64,000 bases of DNA from the NCBI GenBank assembly GCA_033439685.1, contig JAUEDM010000003.1, positions 1,580,001-1,644,000 of the forward strand, in the 5' to 3' direction. The notes below the pieces were generated by a model. That model saw nothing but the letters and a program-made list of their open reading frames with translations. It was not told the origin of the DNA and made no database searches. A program made the translations under genes and the position numbers. The stretch comes from Apodospora peruviana. Lineage: Eukaryota > Ascomycota > Sordariomycetes > Sordariales > Lasiosphaeriaceae. Positions within the stretch are counted from its first letter, which is position 1, and every line of letters begins with the position of its first letter. This document shows positions 10,419-21,017 of this stretch, piece by piece.

Positions 10419-12512
10419 ATGGAGAAGGCGCCGTTGTTGTTGCCACCAACGCCGCTGCTACCAAAGCCGACTGCTTCATTTTGGACGTCAAATTCGCCGC
10501 TGCATCGACGCGGTCGGTGGGTCTTGCAACCTGCAGTCGTCCTTGTCCTGCTGCTGGTTGCTACCATTCCGTATTGGAGCGGCACGTCGATCGCCAACTC
10601 GTGTCCCGAGACGACAGTAATCCAGCCTGCACATCAGGGTCTGGCAAGTCCATCGGCATTACGCGCATCTCCGTATGGCGACTTTCCGGTTGCCAACGAC
10701 CCGTTCCGCTTTCTGCCCTGCACAGGAGCGGCTGTGCTGCCCGCACTCAACAACTCCAATGCGCCCCAGGCATGGGCTGCCCAGTTCGATCCGAATCCTG
10801 ATCACTGGAACTGGGGAGCCAAGAAGAGAAACAACCAGAGCCTCGGCGATCCCTTTGCTGGGCGAGGCATCTATCTGTGCGGCTACCTCGATGTCCCGCT
10901 TGACTACACGAACAAAGCAGACCCTCGCGTTGCCAGGCTCGCCGTCACCAAGTATCAGGTCTTGGGGCTTGCCAGCTCTGGCTCCCCTCCAGGCACCGGC
11001 AAAAAGAGCAATCGCACAATAGTGGTTGAGCCTGGTGGGCCGGGTGGAAGCGGCGTGTCATACGCATGGGGATCTGCTGAGGCTATTTCCCGCCGATTTA
11101 GTGACGACCAGTTTGACGTCCTGGGTTGGGATCCCCGGGGCGTCAACTCCTCGTTACCGTCCATCTCATGCTTCCCGGAGGACGCCGATCGAGACCGTTG
11201 GTACCTGCTCACATCGCAGTTCCGGGCCACCGTGTCAAGATCTCCGCGTGATCAACTCGAAATCGCGGATGCCATGAACGAAGCCACCTTCCGCGCCTGC
11301 TTCGAGAAGTATGGCGACATAGGCCGTTTTCTCGGCACGTCGTTCGTGGCCCGCGACATGGAGGAGATCCGCATCGCACTCGGCGAGGACGAGCTAACTG
11401 GCTATCTCGTCAGCTACGGAACCGGGATTGGGCAAACATACGCCGGCATGTTTCCTGACAGCGTGGGTCGCGTGATCCTGGACGGCACCGAGTACGTCCG
11501 TGACCACCGCGTTCTGGGCGGTTTCGGTTTCACCGCCCTCGACAACATCACCAACGCCTGGCATGACGGGTTCTTGGGCGAGTGCGTAAAGGCGGGGCCA
11601 AAGTACTGTGCCCTTGCCCAACCTCGGGATGGCAAGCCCGTCACACTCCCAGACCTCGATCGCCGTATGAGTGCCATGTTCTCCTCACTTGCCGCCCAAC
11701 CCCTTCCCGGATATACCAAAAAGACCGGCCCTTCGATAATCACGTACTCGGCCCTCGTCTCGGTCATCTACGGCACGATGTACAGTCCGCGGAGCTGGCC
11801 CCCGCTTGCAGAAATTCTCTATGACCTCGAGGGTGGCAATACGACATCTACAGCTGCGGCTCTCGAAAATAACTCGTGGTATTACGACCCGACCCTTCCA
11901 TGCCCGGCTTTCGAAGACACGTCCTCCGAAGAGCTATTTAACATGGTCGTCTGCGGTGACTCGTATGATGCCCCCGAGCCCGCTGGTGATCTGGACTGGT
12001 GGCTGTCGCTGTGGGCCAACATGACCACGCAGGCCTGGATAGGTGGCGATTCCCGTTTTTATAGCGTCTTTCCCTGCCGACGGTTCAAAGAGTTCTGGCC
12101 CAAGCCGGCCGAAGTATTCCGCGGCGACCTGAGTTACACTCTGAAGCACCCGGTGCTGCTGATCGCGGAGACCTATGACCCTGCGACCCCGTTGCGAAAT
12201 GGCAGACGGCTGGCCCAGGAGATGGGGCCGAATGCGCGGTTGATCGTCCACCACGGCTACGGACATTCGTCAACAGCTGACAACTCGGACTGCACCATCG
12301 CCGCCTCCAAGGCGTTCATTCTCAACGGGACACTACCGGAGAAGTCAGAGATTGATTGTTACGCCAACGAGAAGCCGTATCTGTATGGTGTGAAGTTGAA
12401 TACCACCTCAACTCCTGCTGCAAAGGTTGGAACCGACCCCGTAGCAGAGATGCAAGAGAATCTCAGAGAGCTGGAGGTTATGGACCCCCGTTTTATTCGG
12501 GCGCAGAAATAA
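10419..12512 (+). CDS. Membrane-anchored TAP-like S33 alpha/beta hydrolase
   Basis: Single-exon gene, 697 aa. The ATG at 10419 (MEKAPLLLPP) is chosen because it is followed directly by a cytosolic tail and a helix near residues 34-53, making a type II membrane protein with an extracytosolic catalytic domain. The oxyanion-region motif VVEPGGPGGSGVSYAW and DVLGWDPRGVNSS are characteristic of tripeptidyl-aminopeptidase-like S33 hydrolases. Downstream come the nucleophile region (Ser332 in YLVSYGTGIGQTYA), then Asp587 in AETYDPATPL and His616 in HHGYGHSS, as in the TAP C-terminal domain. The usual G-x-S-x-G elbow reads L-V-S-Y-G, so its first Gly is Leu. Several N-glycosylation sequons are present. 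Substrate is unknown; peptides with free N-termini are the family norm. Confidence 0.9.
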   Translation: MEKAPLLLPPTPLLPKPTASFWTSNSPLHRRGRWVLQPAVVLVLLLVATIPYWSGTSIANSCPETTVIQPAHQGLASPSALRASPYGDFPVANDPFRFLPCTGAAVLPALNNSNAPQAWAAQFDPNPDHWNWGAKKRNNQSLGDPFAGRGIYLCGYLDVPLDYTNKADPRVARLAVTKYQVLGLASSGSPPGTGKKSNRTIVVEPGGPGGSGVSYAWGSAEAISRRFSDDQFDVLGWDPRGVNSSLPSISCFPEDADRDRWYLLTSQFRATVSRSPRDQLEIADAMNEATFRACFEKYGDIGRFLGTSFVARDMEEIRIALGEDELTGYLVSYGTGIGQTYAGMFPDSVGRVILDGTEYVRDHRVLGGFGFTALDNITNAWHDGFLGECVKAGPKYCALAQPRDGKPVTLPDLDRRMSAMFSSLAAQPLPGYTKKTGPSIITYSALVSVIYGTMYSPRSWPPLAEILYDLEGGNTTSTAAALENNSWYYDPTLPCPAFEDTSSEELFNMVVCGDSYDAPEPAGDLDWWLSLWANMTTQAWIGGDSRFYSVFPCRRFKEFWPKPAEVFRGDLSYTLKHPVLLIAETYDPATPLRNGRRLAQEMGPNARLIVHHGYGHSSTADNSDCTIAASKAFILNGTLPEKSEIDCYANEKPYLYGVKLNTTSTPAAKVGTDPVAEMQENLRELEVMDPRFIRAQK

Positions 12513-13694
12513 ACATCAGGTGGTTTTTTTTTTAGAAGGCTGCGATTGAAACTAGGGGCCTAATTGTAACACAACGTGCTAGGGATTATACTTCATTTAT
12601 CGGGTTGGGATTGGTACAAACCTAGGTAGTTACCAAATTCAAATTGTTTTCGTCCTGCTCTGGCCAGTCCATATTAAATTAGTCTATGGGGGTATGGAGC
12701 GGGCATGTGCTTATCGTTCTATATTTATCTTGATTAGGAGTTGGTCACGAGGGAGTGTGAGAATCATCTTCCCAAACCGTGGGGCCATACATGTATACTC
12801 CAAAGGTGACCCGAAATACATACGTGCGAACTTTAAGGTCTCTCAGATTGGATGTTCTGTTTGTACTACAGACAGTTTAGGAAGACGTTTCTTACAGTCC
12901 CTCGAGAACGCCTCTCCATTAATCGCAATGGTAAGTAAGTAAGGAGAGCTTTTTGTACCGACTACGGGGATTCCATGAAAACCCCCATCTCCCTAAGTAG
13001 TCATTCCAGACGATCACGCTTTAAAATGAAAAATACACGATAGTAAAGATGAAAAAGGGATTAAACTACTTCTAAGTAAGAAAAAGTTATGATGAGAGTG
13101 GGATTCGAACCCACGCCCTTTCGGACCACGGATATTGGGATTAAGGGTTGTTGAACCTTAACGTGGCGCCTTAGACCGCTCGGCCATCTCACCTTCGGAT
13201 GAAGTTTGGTAGCAAGTTTAACCCACAAGTAGCCGAGACGACGGCACATCTCCCACTCTTCAAAAGATTCAGGATTTACTCTACAACATAACATCAAAAA
13301 CGACTTGAAGGAACTTGAGAAAAAAGGGAAGAAGTATCTTTAGTACGTTGGATTCCCTAGGTAAAGTCTTGAATAATTGAAAAGGAGGTGATTGGTGATT
13401 TGAATTGAACTTCTTTTACAAGTTGATGGAATGTCTCGTGGAATGGTGTAAATGTGTACGGATAGCTCCCGACGTCGCTTCAACCACTATAGTGCCCCTT
13501 TTTGTTTTATATTGTGTACAAAACCCAAATGACAAATATTCTCGCTATCAAGACTTAATGATCGTTTCAGGAAAACCACCTCATCTAACCTGGACGGACC
13601 ATCGTAACAACAGTGGTATAGATGTATGGCAGTAGAGGAAGTTTAACTCAAAAACATAGGAGCTACTCCGTTCATCGTACACAGATGTCCATCG
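12513..13694. other. Intergenic region holding tRNA-Leu
   Basis: Lies between the S33 hydrolase stop and the qa-1F stop. Apart from the tRNA gene at 13090..13193 it is AT-rich and no coding sequence is supported. Confidence 0.45.
13090..13193 (-). tRNA. tRNA-Leu (anticodon AAG) with 24-nt intron
   Basis: The minus strand starts GGTGAGATGGCCGAGCGGTC and ends TCTCATC plus discriminator A, with a long variable arm typical of leucine tRNA (TCCGAAAGGG). The anticodon stem CCACG/CGTGG holds TTAAGG before the intron, so the anticodon is AAG. The intron is 13132..13155 and sits one base 3' of the anticodon, the canonical nuclear site. It contains CCCTTAA, which can pair with the anticodon region TTAAGG, as in pre-tRNA structures recognised by the splicing endonuclease. 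Confidence 0.93.
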
Positions 13695-16115
13695 CTATAT
13701 ATCAGGAAACTCGCGCGTCAAAATGTCGCTGAAATCGCAACCAGGAGCAAATCCCAGGTTCGTCATAAACTGTGGATCAACATCCACAGGGTCGGTGCAT
13801 TCAATGGACGCCAGGTTGTCTAAGAGCGCATCGTAGTCCATAGAGCTGTTGTCACCAAAGCCCGCATAGGGCAGAGCGTGTATAGAGGATGTGTGCATCC
13901 TCGGGATTCCGCCTGCCACGAAACTTCCTTGCATGTGAACGTTGACATTACTGCTCTGGGGCAGTGTCGCTGGAGGGGCCTCTAGGAAAGTCGAAGATTG
14001 TTGTTGGTAAGGGTCAGCTCTTGAGGAGGCATTTAAATGCCTATATCCGGCATTCTCCGTCTGAGATGGAGGCACGTCGCTATATAGTGACGGAGTGGGT
14101 AGGTCTGCCGGCATGGTCGCCGAGCCGACCGGAGCTGAAGGCTGCGTGGAGCGTGTCAAGCCCGATGATGTCGGGTTCGGCTCTGTCATGGGACTGATCT
14201 GGTAAGGAGGAGTAGTGTTCGTGGCTTGACCTTTCCTGCCCCAGATCTCGGACAAGACTGACACCAGCTCATCAAAGTGTTGCTTGTCGAGTTCACCGTC
14301 ATTTGCTTGGTTGCTTGAAGTGGACAGGGAAATGAGACACGAAGGGATGAAAGGGGGAATACTGCACGCGCCAAACTGTGTTTGGTAGTGGTGGATGGTG
14401 TCTTGGATGCGAGCCACCCAATACGGGGTCTGAGGTTCAATGAGAGCTTCCGCCCAGAGATAAACGAACCGAATGAGATAAGCCGTGGGGACAGGCCCAG
14501 CACCGATCTCTGCCGAGATGGTAAAGTTGCCGAATGGTGCGTGGGGACTGACTGCCTGGCGTAGTTCTGAGATGAACGGAAGTGTCCGCCCTCCAGGGGT
14601 CGGCCTGCCACCTCTGGCCGACATCTCACCCGCGACGAGCTTCAATATGCGATAGAGTTGGTTGAACGTACTTTGGCAGTATGCAGGACTACGAGGCACA
14701 TGGACGCCAGGATTGGCAACTCCAAATCCCTCACAAGCCGCCCATGGTTCCCACTGGTCCAGGCCATCTTCAGAGACAGGAAACACGCAATCGACGTCTT
14801 CTGTATCCAGTTGGGGCGGCCTATCATACCGCACCGAGACAATGGTGTCCACGATGAAGCACGCTATCAATACCGACTGCATACGGCGTTGTTCTCGACC
14901 GTCATGAGAGCTTCGATGTCGGTTGAGATCGATAGAGATCCGAATAGCCGAGCCGACTAACAGCCACGCAGCCGTCAGATCCCCCTTTCCAAGGCTGATC
15001 AAACTCAATAGAAGAAGAGCTCGAGAGTGGTGAAGTTGGAATGGTCCATTTTCTAGAGGAACAAGACTGCGGGCAACAGCAAAAATGTCGGCAGGTGATC
15101 GACCGAGGACATCGGCTTCAGGTTGTAAAGCGGCCGTGGAAGTTGCAGAATCCTGGAACGAAGCCAGCGCAAGAGCACTCCATAGCTCCGCATGGACCGC
15201 AGAAGAAGACTCTCGGGGGTTGACAGCAAGATCCTGGTCCGAATAGCGATAAGATGCTTGGAACAAGTCCTGCTTTTCCAAGATGGGCAGCCACGAGTGG
15301 GTGTAGGAAAAGTAGATATCCAGTAAACGCCAATGGTTGGTCGGGAGTCTCAGTAAGGTTGCTGAAGTCGAGGTAGATCTGTAAGCACTACTTGGGCGAG
15401 CCGCTTGTTTGGAATGTTCGGTGAATGGCTGGTCGTCATCTCCTAGCGTCAATGGTTCCAATTCGGCTGCGGACGGAAGACTATGGTGGCCGAGAGAACC
15501 ACCATCAGAAGGTGATGGCACATGGGGTGCATTCTCACTGCGCACTCTCGGTGACTGTCCAAGACTCGGCCTTGGCGTGTCGTCTTCGGCATCATTGGCT
15601 TCTGGCGAGAGGGACCGTCGGTCTGGAGATGGGGTACCTGGAGGTGCTGAATCGCCGCCGGACAGTATGTGATCGATGCATCTGTGGACTCGACTCTTGC
15701 TCCATCTCCGGTGCAGACGCTCTGCACCATTAGGGTCTTTGCCAGCCAGAACAATCTGGCCATGGCTACCTTGTTGAGTCAAGACGGCATTCAGGGCATC
15801 TTCGCTGCCAGTTACTTTCTCGAAGACTAAGGCAAGGGCGATCTCAAGGGTACGGATATAGCCAGTCTGGACACCTCGCTTTCTGGGATTGACCTGGTAG
15901 GTGCATGACCTCTTCTGTGAAACGCATGGGAAGCAGTGAGGCTGGACACCATCACACTTCTCGCGTGCCGCACGACACTGGTCACAGGCTCTCGAAACTC
16001 GCTGACGCTTCACCGGTACAAGGGCAGGAACCACAGCAGAGTCCGGGTCGGCAGTGGTGACACGGTTGGTATCACTGGAAATGTCGGTCCCGGGTACCTT
16101 TCGTTTTGGCGGCAT
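13695..16115 (-). CDS. qa-1F: Quinic acid utilisation activator QA-1F (Zn2Cys6 factor)
   Basis: Uninterrupted frame, 806 aa, close to the roughly 816 aa of N. crassa QA-1F. A Zn2Cys6 binuclear cluster at about residues 44-71 has the spacing C-x2-C-x6-C-x6-C-x2-C-x6-C (CDQCRAAREKC...CFPC...C). Basic stretches PPKRK and VKRQR precede it as likely nuclear localisation and DNA-contact residues. A fungal-specific transcription factor middle domain follows (WRLLDIYFSYTHSWLPI, then LLLSLISLGKGDLTAAW and RMQSVLIACFIVDTIVSVR). The C-terminus is Gln/Ser/Pro-rich and then acidic, suiting activation and repressor contact. In Neurospora the protein activates all qa genes and itself. It is divergent from qa-1S across 1.2 kb containing a perfect operator. 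Confidence 0.94.
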   Translation of the reverse strand: MPPKRKVPGTDISSDTNRVTTADPDSAVVPALVPVKRQRVSRACDQCRAAREKCDGVQPHCFPCVSQKRSCTYQVNPRKRGVQTGYIRTLEIALALVFEKVTGSEDALNAVLTQQGSHGQIVLAGKDPNGAERLHRRWSKSRVHRCIDHILSGGDSAPPGTPSPDRRSLSPEANDAEDDTPRPSLGQSPRVRSENAPHVPSPSDGGSLGHHSLPSAAELEPLTLGDDDQPFTEHSKQAARPSSAYRSTSTSATLLRLPTNHWRLLDIYFSYTHSWLPILEKQDLFQASYRYSDQDLAVNPRESSSAVHAELWSALALASFQDSATSTAALQPEADVLGRSPADIFAVARSLVPLENGPFQLHHSRALLLLSLISLGKGDLTAAWLLVGSAIRISIDLNRHRSSHDGREQRRMQSVLIACFIVDTIVSVRYDRPPQLDTEDVDCVFPVSEDGLDQWEPWAACEGFGVANPGVHVPRSPAYCQSTFNQLYRILKLVAGEMSARGGRPTPGGRTLPFISELRQAVSPHAPFGNFTISAEIGAGPVPTAYLIRFVYLWAEALIEPQTPYWVARIQDTIHHYQTQFGACSIPPFIPSCLISLSTSSNQANDGELDKQHFDELVSVLSEIWGRKGQATNTTPPYQISPMTEPNPTSSGLTRSTQPSAPVGSATMPADLPTPSLYSDVPPSQTENAGYRHLNASSRADPYQQQSSTFLEAPPATLPQSSNVNVHMQGSFVAGGIPRMHTSSIHALPYAGFGDNSSMDYDALLDNLASIECTDPVDVDPQFMTNLGFAPGCDFSDILTREFPDI

Positions 16116-17330
16116 GGCACAGGAAAGATATCTGGCAGGCCAATGGTGGTTGTCAGCGCTGGCAGCGATGCGCCTGAGTCCAGTATGCCTTTTTCGTGTC
16201 GTTCAGACCATGCTTGCAACGTCATGTACCGGGCAGACAACGCCGCATTGGTGATCTCAGTGATCACCAGCTGTCCGGGCATTAGGTGGTGACGATGCCT
16301 TTCAAGTAGGTAACGTTGCAGCTGGTGCGTTGGCTTAGAGGACGACGAGGGGGACAGAGGCCTCGATCCGACGACAGTCCCCCGCTTTCCGATGCTCAAC
16401 GGAAATCTGGGGTCTTGTCTTCTCCAGAGTCTTTTCCAGTAGTGTTTGAGTCTAATTGCAGCACAGTGGGTCGGCAGGGAAAACAACACGGGGACGGAAC
16501 TGGAGATTGAAGATTCTAGGAAAGGGCATCCACAAGCCGAAACCTATGACGGACGGACCGAGCGACGATGTGCGGGGAAGCGGAACGCAACACTCGACCC
16601 TTCCTTCTCTCATCCCAGACCTTTGGCTGCCCGGGGCAGCTGCTGATGGGCTGACTCCTTCCCCAGAGTCCCAGACTCTCTTTCCTTGACTGATGTTGTC
16701 ACGGGTTGCTTCAGGGGTGCACCTTCCAACACAATTGAAGGGTGGTGAGAGATTGGCCCACGCGGGAATTACCTAAGCCGATACAGGGGGATAAGTGTTT
16801 ATCCCCCAATCGCGCAGGCCTCGGAGCCCGGAAAGTGCACCCTCAGGTCATCACTGCCCTGGCCTTGGCCGCCATGGCGCCAATCTGGAGGAAACCACCT
16901 CGGGCACGGGCAGTGAACTCGACTCCAACTATTCATCCACAACCCCATTCACAGTCTCTAGCCATGCCGCGAGCTGGAGGGCTTAATCATACTCTCCACA
17001 GGCGGGTCGTTGTTCTCATCGATCTGGCCTGACCCGAAAAGGATACCTACCGCAAACCACACTCACAGCCTGGTTATCTGAGATGCTAAGGTAGCTAGGT
17101 CAGAAGCGATTCTCACCGTCGGCCGTTATCGACCAAGATGGCCGCATGACGAAATCTTGATGAGTCCTTCGAACTACAGCCGTTCATTTGCCTTCCAAGT
17201 TTTTACCAGGAGTCCTCCGAGACAGTCTGCGCACCCCATCTGCCCCCCGCTTGTTCGGCGCCTCGGACCAAGAGTCGGCTTTACCAGAAGACCGTCTAAT
17301 CCAGCACCCCTTGGCCATTAGACATCGAGC
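16116..17330. other. Divergent qa-1F / qa-1S regulatory region
   Basis: 1.2 kb between the activator and repressor start codons. It holds one perfect QA-1F operator (listed separately), positioned to serve both genes. No gene is seen. Confidence 0.7.
16789..16804. promoter_or_regulatory. QA-1F operator, perfect consensus match
   Basis: The 16-mer GGATAAGTGTTTATCC matches the N. crassa activator consensus GGRTAARYRYTTATCC at all 16 positions and is a near-perfect inverted repeat. It lies about 670 bp upstream of the qa-1F ATG and about 530 bp upstream of the qa-1S ATG. This supports autoregulation of qa-1F and co-control of qa-1S. Confidence 0.9.
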
Positions 17331-20117
17331 ATGGGTTCACCAATAGCTGCCGGCATCAAGCGCTCTTTCTCGGCCATGGCCAAACCCGGGAATCGGCAAC
17401 CCGAGTCACAGCCCGTCTCCAAGCTCCGGACTCCCGGCATCCGATATTCGGAGCCGGGAACGCCGCAGCGGTACGGGCTACCGCCAAGCCTCTCAGCCGT
17501 CTCTAGTGGCAGAGGTATGTTGTCTGATCTGCTTCCCTTTGATCTCTTATTCCTCCTTCTCTTCTTATACACTGGCTAACGTGCGTGGCTAGCATCTCGT
17601 TCGGTATCCAGCTCTCCGCCATGTTCCGTTGTAACTGTGGTGCCGACTTCCTATGTCGTGGATGCCTCCATTGTCGTCACCGGCATCCGTGGAGCCGGCA
17701 AGTCGACCCTTGCTGTCATTGCTTCCACGGCAATGAACCGCAAAATTGTTGAGCTGGACAAGGCCTTCCACGATGTCATTGGTGTCTCCGGTCCGGCGTA
17801 CAAGAAAACCTGGGGTTCGTTCGAGCACCAGGAGCGTCAGGTTAGCGTCATGCGCGACGTCCTCGAAGAGCACAGCAGGAATGCAATTATTGTTTGTTCC
17901 TGGATGGAGAGGCGTATCCAATCCATGCTCGAAGAATTTGGCAAAACCCACCCCACCATCTACGTCCTCCGCGATCCCAAAGCCATCGAGGAACACTTGA
18001 AGGTTTATGATATATCTACAGTTCGTGATCTTCTTGATGCAAGCGGTACTGTTTCCCGACAATGTACTCGGTTCGAGTTCTACAACGTCTCCGAGGAAGC
18101 AGCGCGCCCGGAGCTTTCTTCGCAAGCCGCTGAATCCGACCATCACTGGCACCCGGCACCATATCTTACCCTCAAAAGAGCGGAGAGGCATTTTCTGAAA
18201 TTTCTATCACTGATCCTCCCTAAAGGAGCAATCCCGTTCATCGAGTCAGCCTTTCCGTTGGCGTGCGTGCCTACCGAAGGCCGGCAATTTACCTACGCAG
18301 TCTCTCTACCTCTTTCGACTCTCCTTGCAAGAGATGTCGATGTGCAGGAAATCGAGACTGGCGCTGATGCAGTGGAGATCGTGGTGGATGATCTCTCAGT
18401 GTTGACAGTTGGCCGATCATCATCTCTGACCCGTCTTTTCCATCACCGAGCCAGCGAGATAAGCCGGATCATGGGCCAAATTAGGCGAAATACCGTCATC
18501 CCAATTATCCTCCACGTGGAATTCCCCGAGGCCTTCCTAGCAAATGAATCATATCAGGCTCTTTACTTGTCATATGTCTATCACGGACTGCGTCTGGCGC
18601 CTGAGTACATAACAGTTGACCTAAGACTCGATGTCGACCTTCTCACCCATATTATAGGTCTCAAGGGGCCTTCAAAAGTCATCGGAAATGTTCAACTACA
18701 CCAACCAGACCTACCGTCATGGAGTCATGCAAGCTGGTGCTCATACTATCGGAAGGCACAGGATGCGAATTGCGATTTAGTGAGGTTTACGAAGAGAGCC
18801 TCCAGTATTTCCGACAACTTCGAGGTGCGACAAGTACGCACTGCGACCGAGTTACTGACGGGACCGAGATTGCCGCTGATTGCTTACAACACTGGGCGGT
18901 TGGGGCGAACCTCGGCGTGTTTCAATGAGGTTCTCACGTCAGTTATGCCACAGGACGTTGCTGTGGAATTGGCAGACACAGGCACTGCCCAAGTCAATGA
19001 TACCCGTCCCTCCATCACCGCCTTGCAGGCAACGCAAGCTCTTTACTCAGCATTCGTTTATGACTCTATGAAACTATATGTCTTTGGCGCAAATGTCGGT
19101 TACAGCTTATCTCCGGCGATGCACAACGCAGCTCTCAGAGCATGCGGCATCCCGCATCACTATCAACCTCACTCTACAAACAACATCAGGAGCTTGCAAG
19201 AGCTAGTCAACGATCCACGATTCGCTGGTGCATCTGTAGGCCTCCCTTTCAAAGTTGAAGTCATCAATTTGGCGCATTCCATGAGCCGGCACGCCAGAGC
19301 TATTGGCGCCGTCAATACCCTGATTCCCGTGAGGACCCTGAATTCCGACGGAAGCATCCCGGATGATGGACTATTTTTTGCTGGTATGAACCACGCTGGC
19401 CCGGTGCGAGCGCTCTATGGCGAGAACACAGACTGGATCGGCATTCGGGCTTGTCTCCGTCGAGGTCTGTCCCCCGCAAACGCAGTGAGGTCAACAAGCT
19501 GCGGACTCGTGGTTGGGGCAGGCGGCATGGCTAGAGCGGCTGTTTATGCCATGCTTCAACTTGGAGTGAAGCAAATTCTGGTGTTCAACCGAACATTGGC
19601 TAATGCTGAGAACCTTGTTTCCCATTTCCAAACTCTGCTATCACGAAACAACTTGCCTCTTTTCAGCACAGGTCCCGGGTCCCACAACCACACCCGCTTC
19701 CATATTTTACGCTCTCGAGATGACCAGTGGCCCAAAGACTTCACGCTTCCTACCATGATAGTGTCATGCATTCCAACTCACAGTATAGATGACAGCCCCG
19801 CCCCGGAATTCACGGTTCCTATGCACTGGCTCGACAGCCCTACCGGTGGCGTTGTGTTGGAGCTTGCATACAAGACGCTCAACTCTCCGTTGCTTGAGCA
19901 GATCCGTCAGGAAGCTCACCGAGGCTGGGTGACAATGGATGGATTAGATCTCCTCCCAGAACAAGGCTTCGCCCAGTTTGAGTTGTTCACTGGCCGACGG
20001 GCCCCTCGTCGACTCATGAGGCGTGAGGTGTTCAGGTCGTATCCCGATGACCACCGACGGACCAATTTTGCCCAGCTGGAGCCTCGACTGAACAAGATTC
20101 CTGCTCAAGAGCCCTGA
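17331..20117 (+). CDS. qa-1S: Quinate pathway repressor QA-1S/QUTR
   Basis: Exons are 17331..17514 and 17593..20117 (78-bp GT-AG intron, GTATGT donor), giving 902 aa, near the 918 aa of N. crassa QA-1S. Family knowledge: the repressor derives from the last three domains of the pentafunctional AROM protein. In order it has a shikimate-kinase-like domain with an intact P-loop (GIRGAGKST, residues 92-100), a type I dehydroquinase-like domain (about 280-500) and a shikimate-dehydrogenase-like domain (YVFGANVGYSLSPAMHNAAL onward, with GLPFK, IGAVNTL, NTDWIG and the Rossmann VVGAGGMARAA). In the dehydroquinase-like part the histidine seems kept (His431 in VQLHQP). The position expected for the Schiff-base lysine appears to be Arg459 (DLVRF). 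The N-terminal 75 residues are Ser/Pro/Arg-rich. It likely binds pathway metabolites and inhibits QA-1F. Confidence 0.93.
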
Positions 20118-21017
20118 GCGACTTCGGCGGTTTACAGACTTCATATGACGCAGCTCACACCCTTGGCCGCTTCAGGCCCTCGGTCGCGCAATGATCCAAG
20201 CAAGCCAATGTAAACCCATTTCCCCGGAGGCACCTTTGTCGGGATGGTTTCTGGTGGAAAAGAACCATGGACTTGCTGTTGATGCTGTTGTCGTTACACA
20301 TTTTGAACTAAGCCACGGGTTCGCGGCCATCTTTGTCATGACTTATGTTAGGTCAAACACCACCACTTCAGAGAAGAAATGACACCATTCCGTCGGTATT
20401 GACGCCGGAACAGAAAATTGGTTCATCTGTGCGATGCTCCAAAATTTCTCCATCACATTAGCCCATCCGTGGTTTGGCGGCGTGGATAGTGGGTATGACA
20501 GCTTGTTTGGGAACGTTGTAGCTCTCCATCACCCGGCTAATGCTTTATCCAGGAGACCCTGGTTTTGGACCACGCACTCGACTCTTGGATGTGGGGTGAG
20601 TAGCTCAGGGTAAAGAACATTTCTAGTATTACCAAATGCGGGGGAGAGCGAATCATGACCTCCCAGGGAATTTGATCTACCGCTTCGATTTCCGAGTACC
20701 GGGAGCATCGAGTTGCTCGTTGTCCTGTGCGTCCCTTCTGTTCGGCATTTGATCATGGACATCGTTTTGGCTCCCCGCTGTGGAGGGAGAGCTTAGCTTG
20801 TCCGGGGTGACATGCAGGTGACAGGATTCCCCATGGAGAAGAAAAGTACGCAGTGGGTTCCCAAGGCTGTGGGATGCGCAAACCCCATCTTGCTATAAAT
20901 CACGATATCCCCTGGACGATGAAGAACAATACGATGACTCTGTTCTCCAGTGTCTGCTATCTTGTCACCCTCTGTTCCCTCCTTGTTATCCGAGCTTGCA
21001 ACCTCGCCCCCATCAAG
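20118..21017. other. qa-1S / qa-y intergenic region with candidate operator
   Basis: 900 bp between the repressor stop and the permease ATG. It holds a partial QA-1F site (20535..20550). An in-frame upstream ATG at 20853 would add 55 non-conserved residues to the permease; I treat this as 5' leader. Confidence 0.5.
20535..20550. promoter_or_regulatory. Candidate QA-1F operator upstream of qa-y
   Basis: GGCTAATGCTTTATCC keeps 11 of the 12 defined half-site bases of GGRTAA-N4-TTATCC but departs from RYRY in the centre. It lies 468 bp upstream of the permease start. Functional status is inferred from sequence and position only. Confidence 0.5.

Noticed and set aside
17637..17640. Start of qa-1S at a GTG within exon 2
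   Set aside because: A GTATGT donor at 17515 and acceptor at 17592 join an ATG exon in the right phase and give near-family length.
20853..21017. Longer N-terminus for the quinate permease
   Set aside because: The family start MTLLEFKEDRPTPK begins at 21018; the extra 55 residues are not expected.
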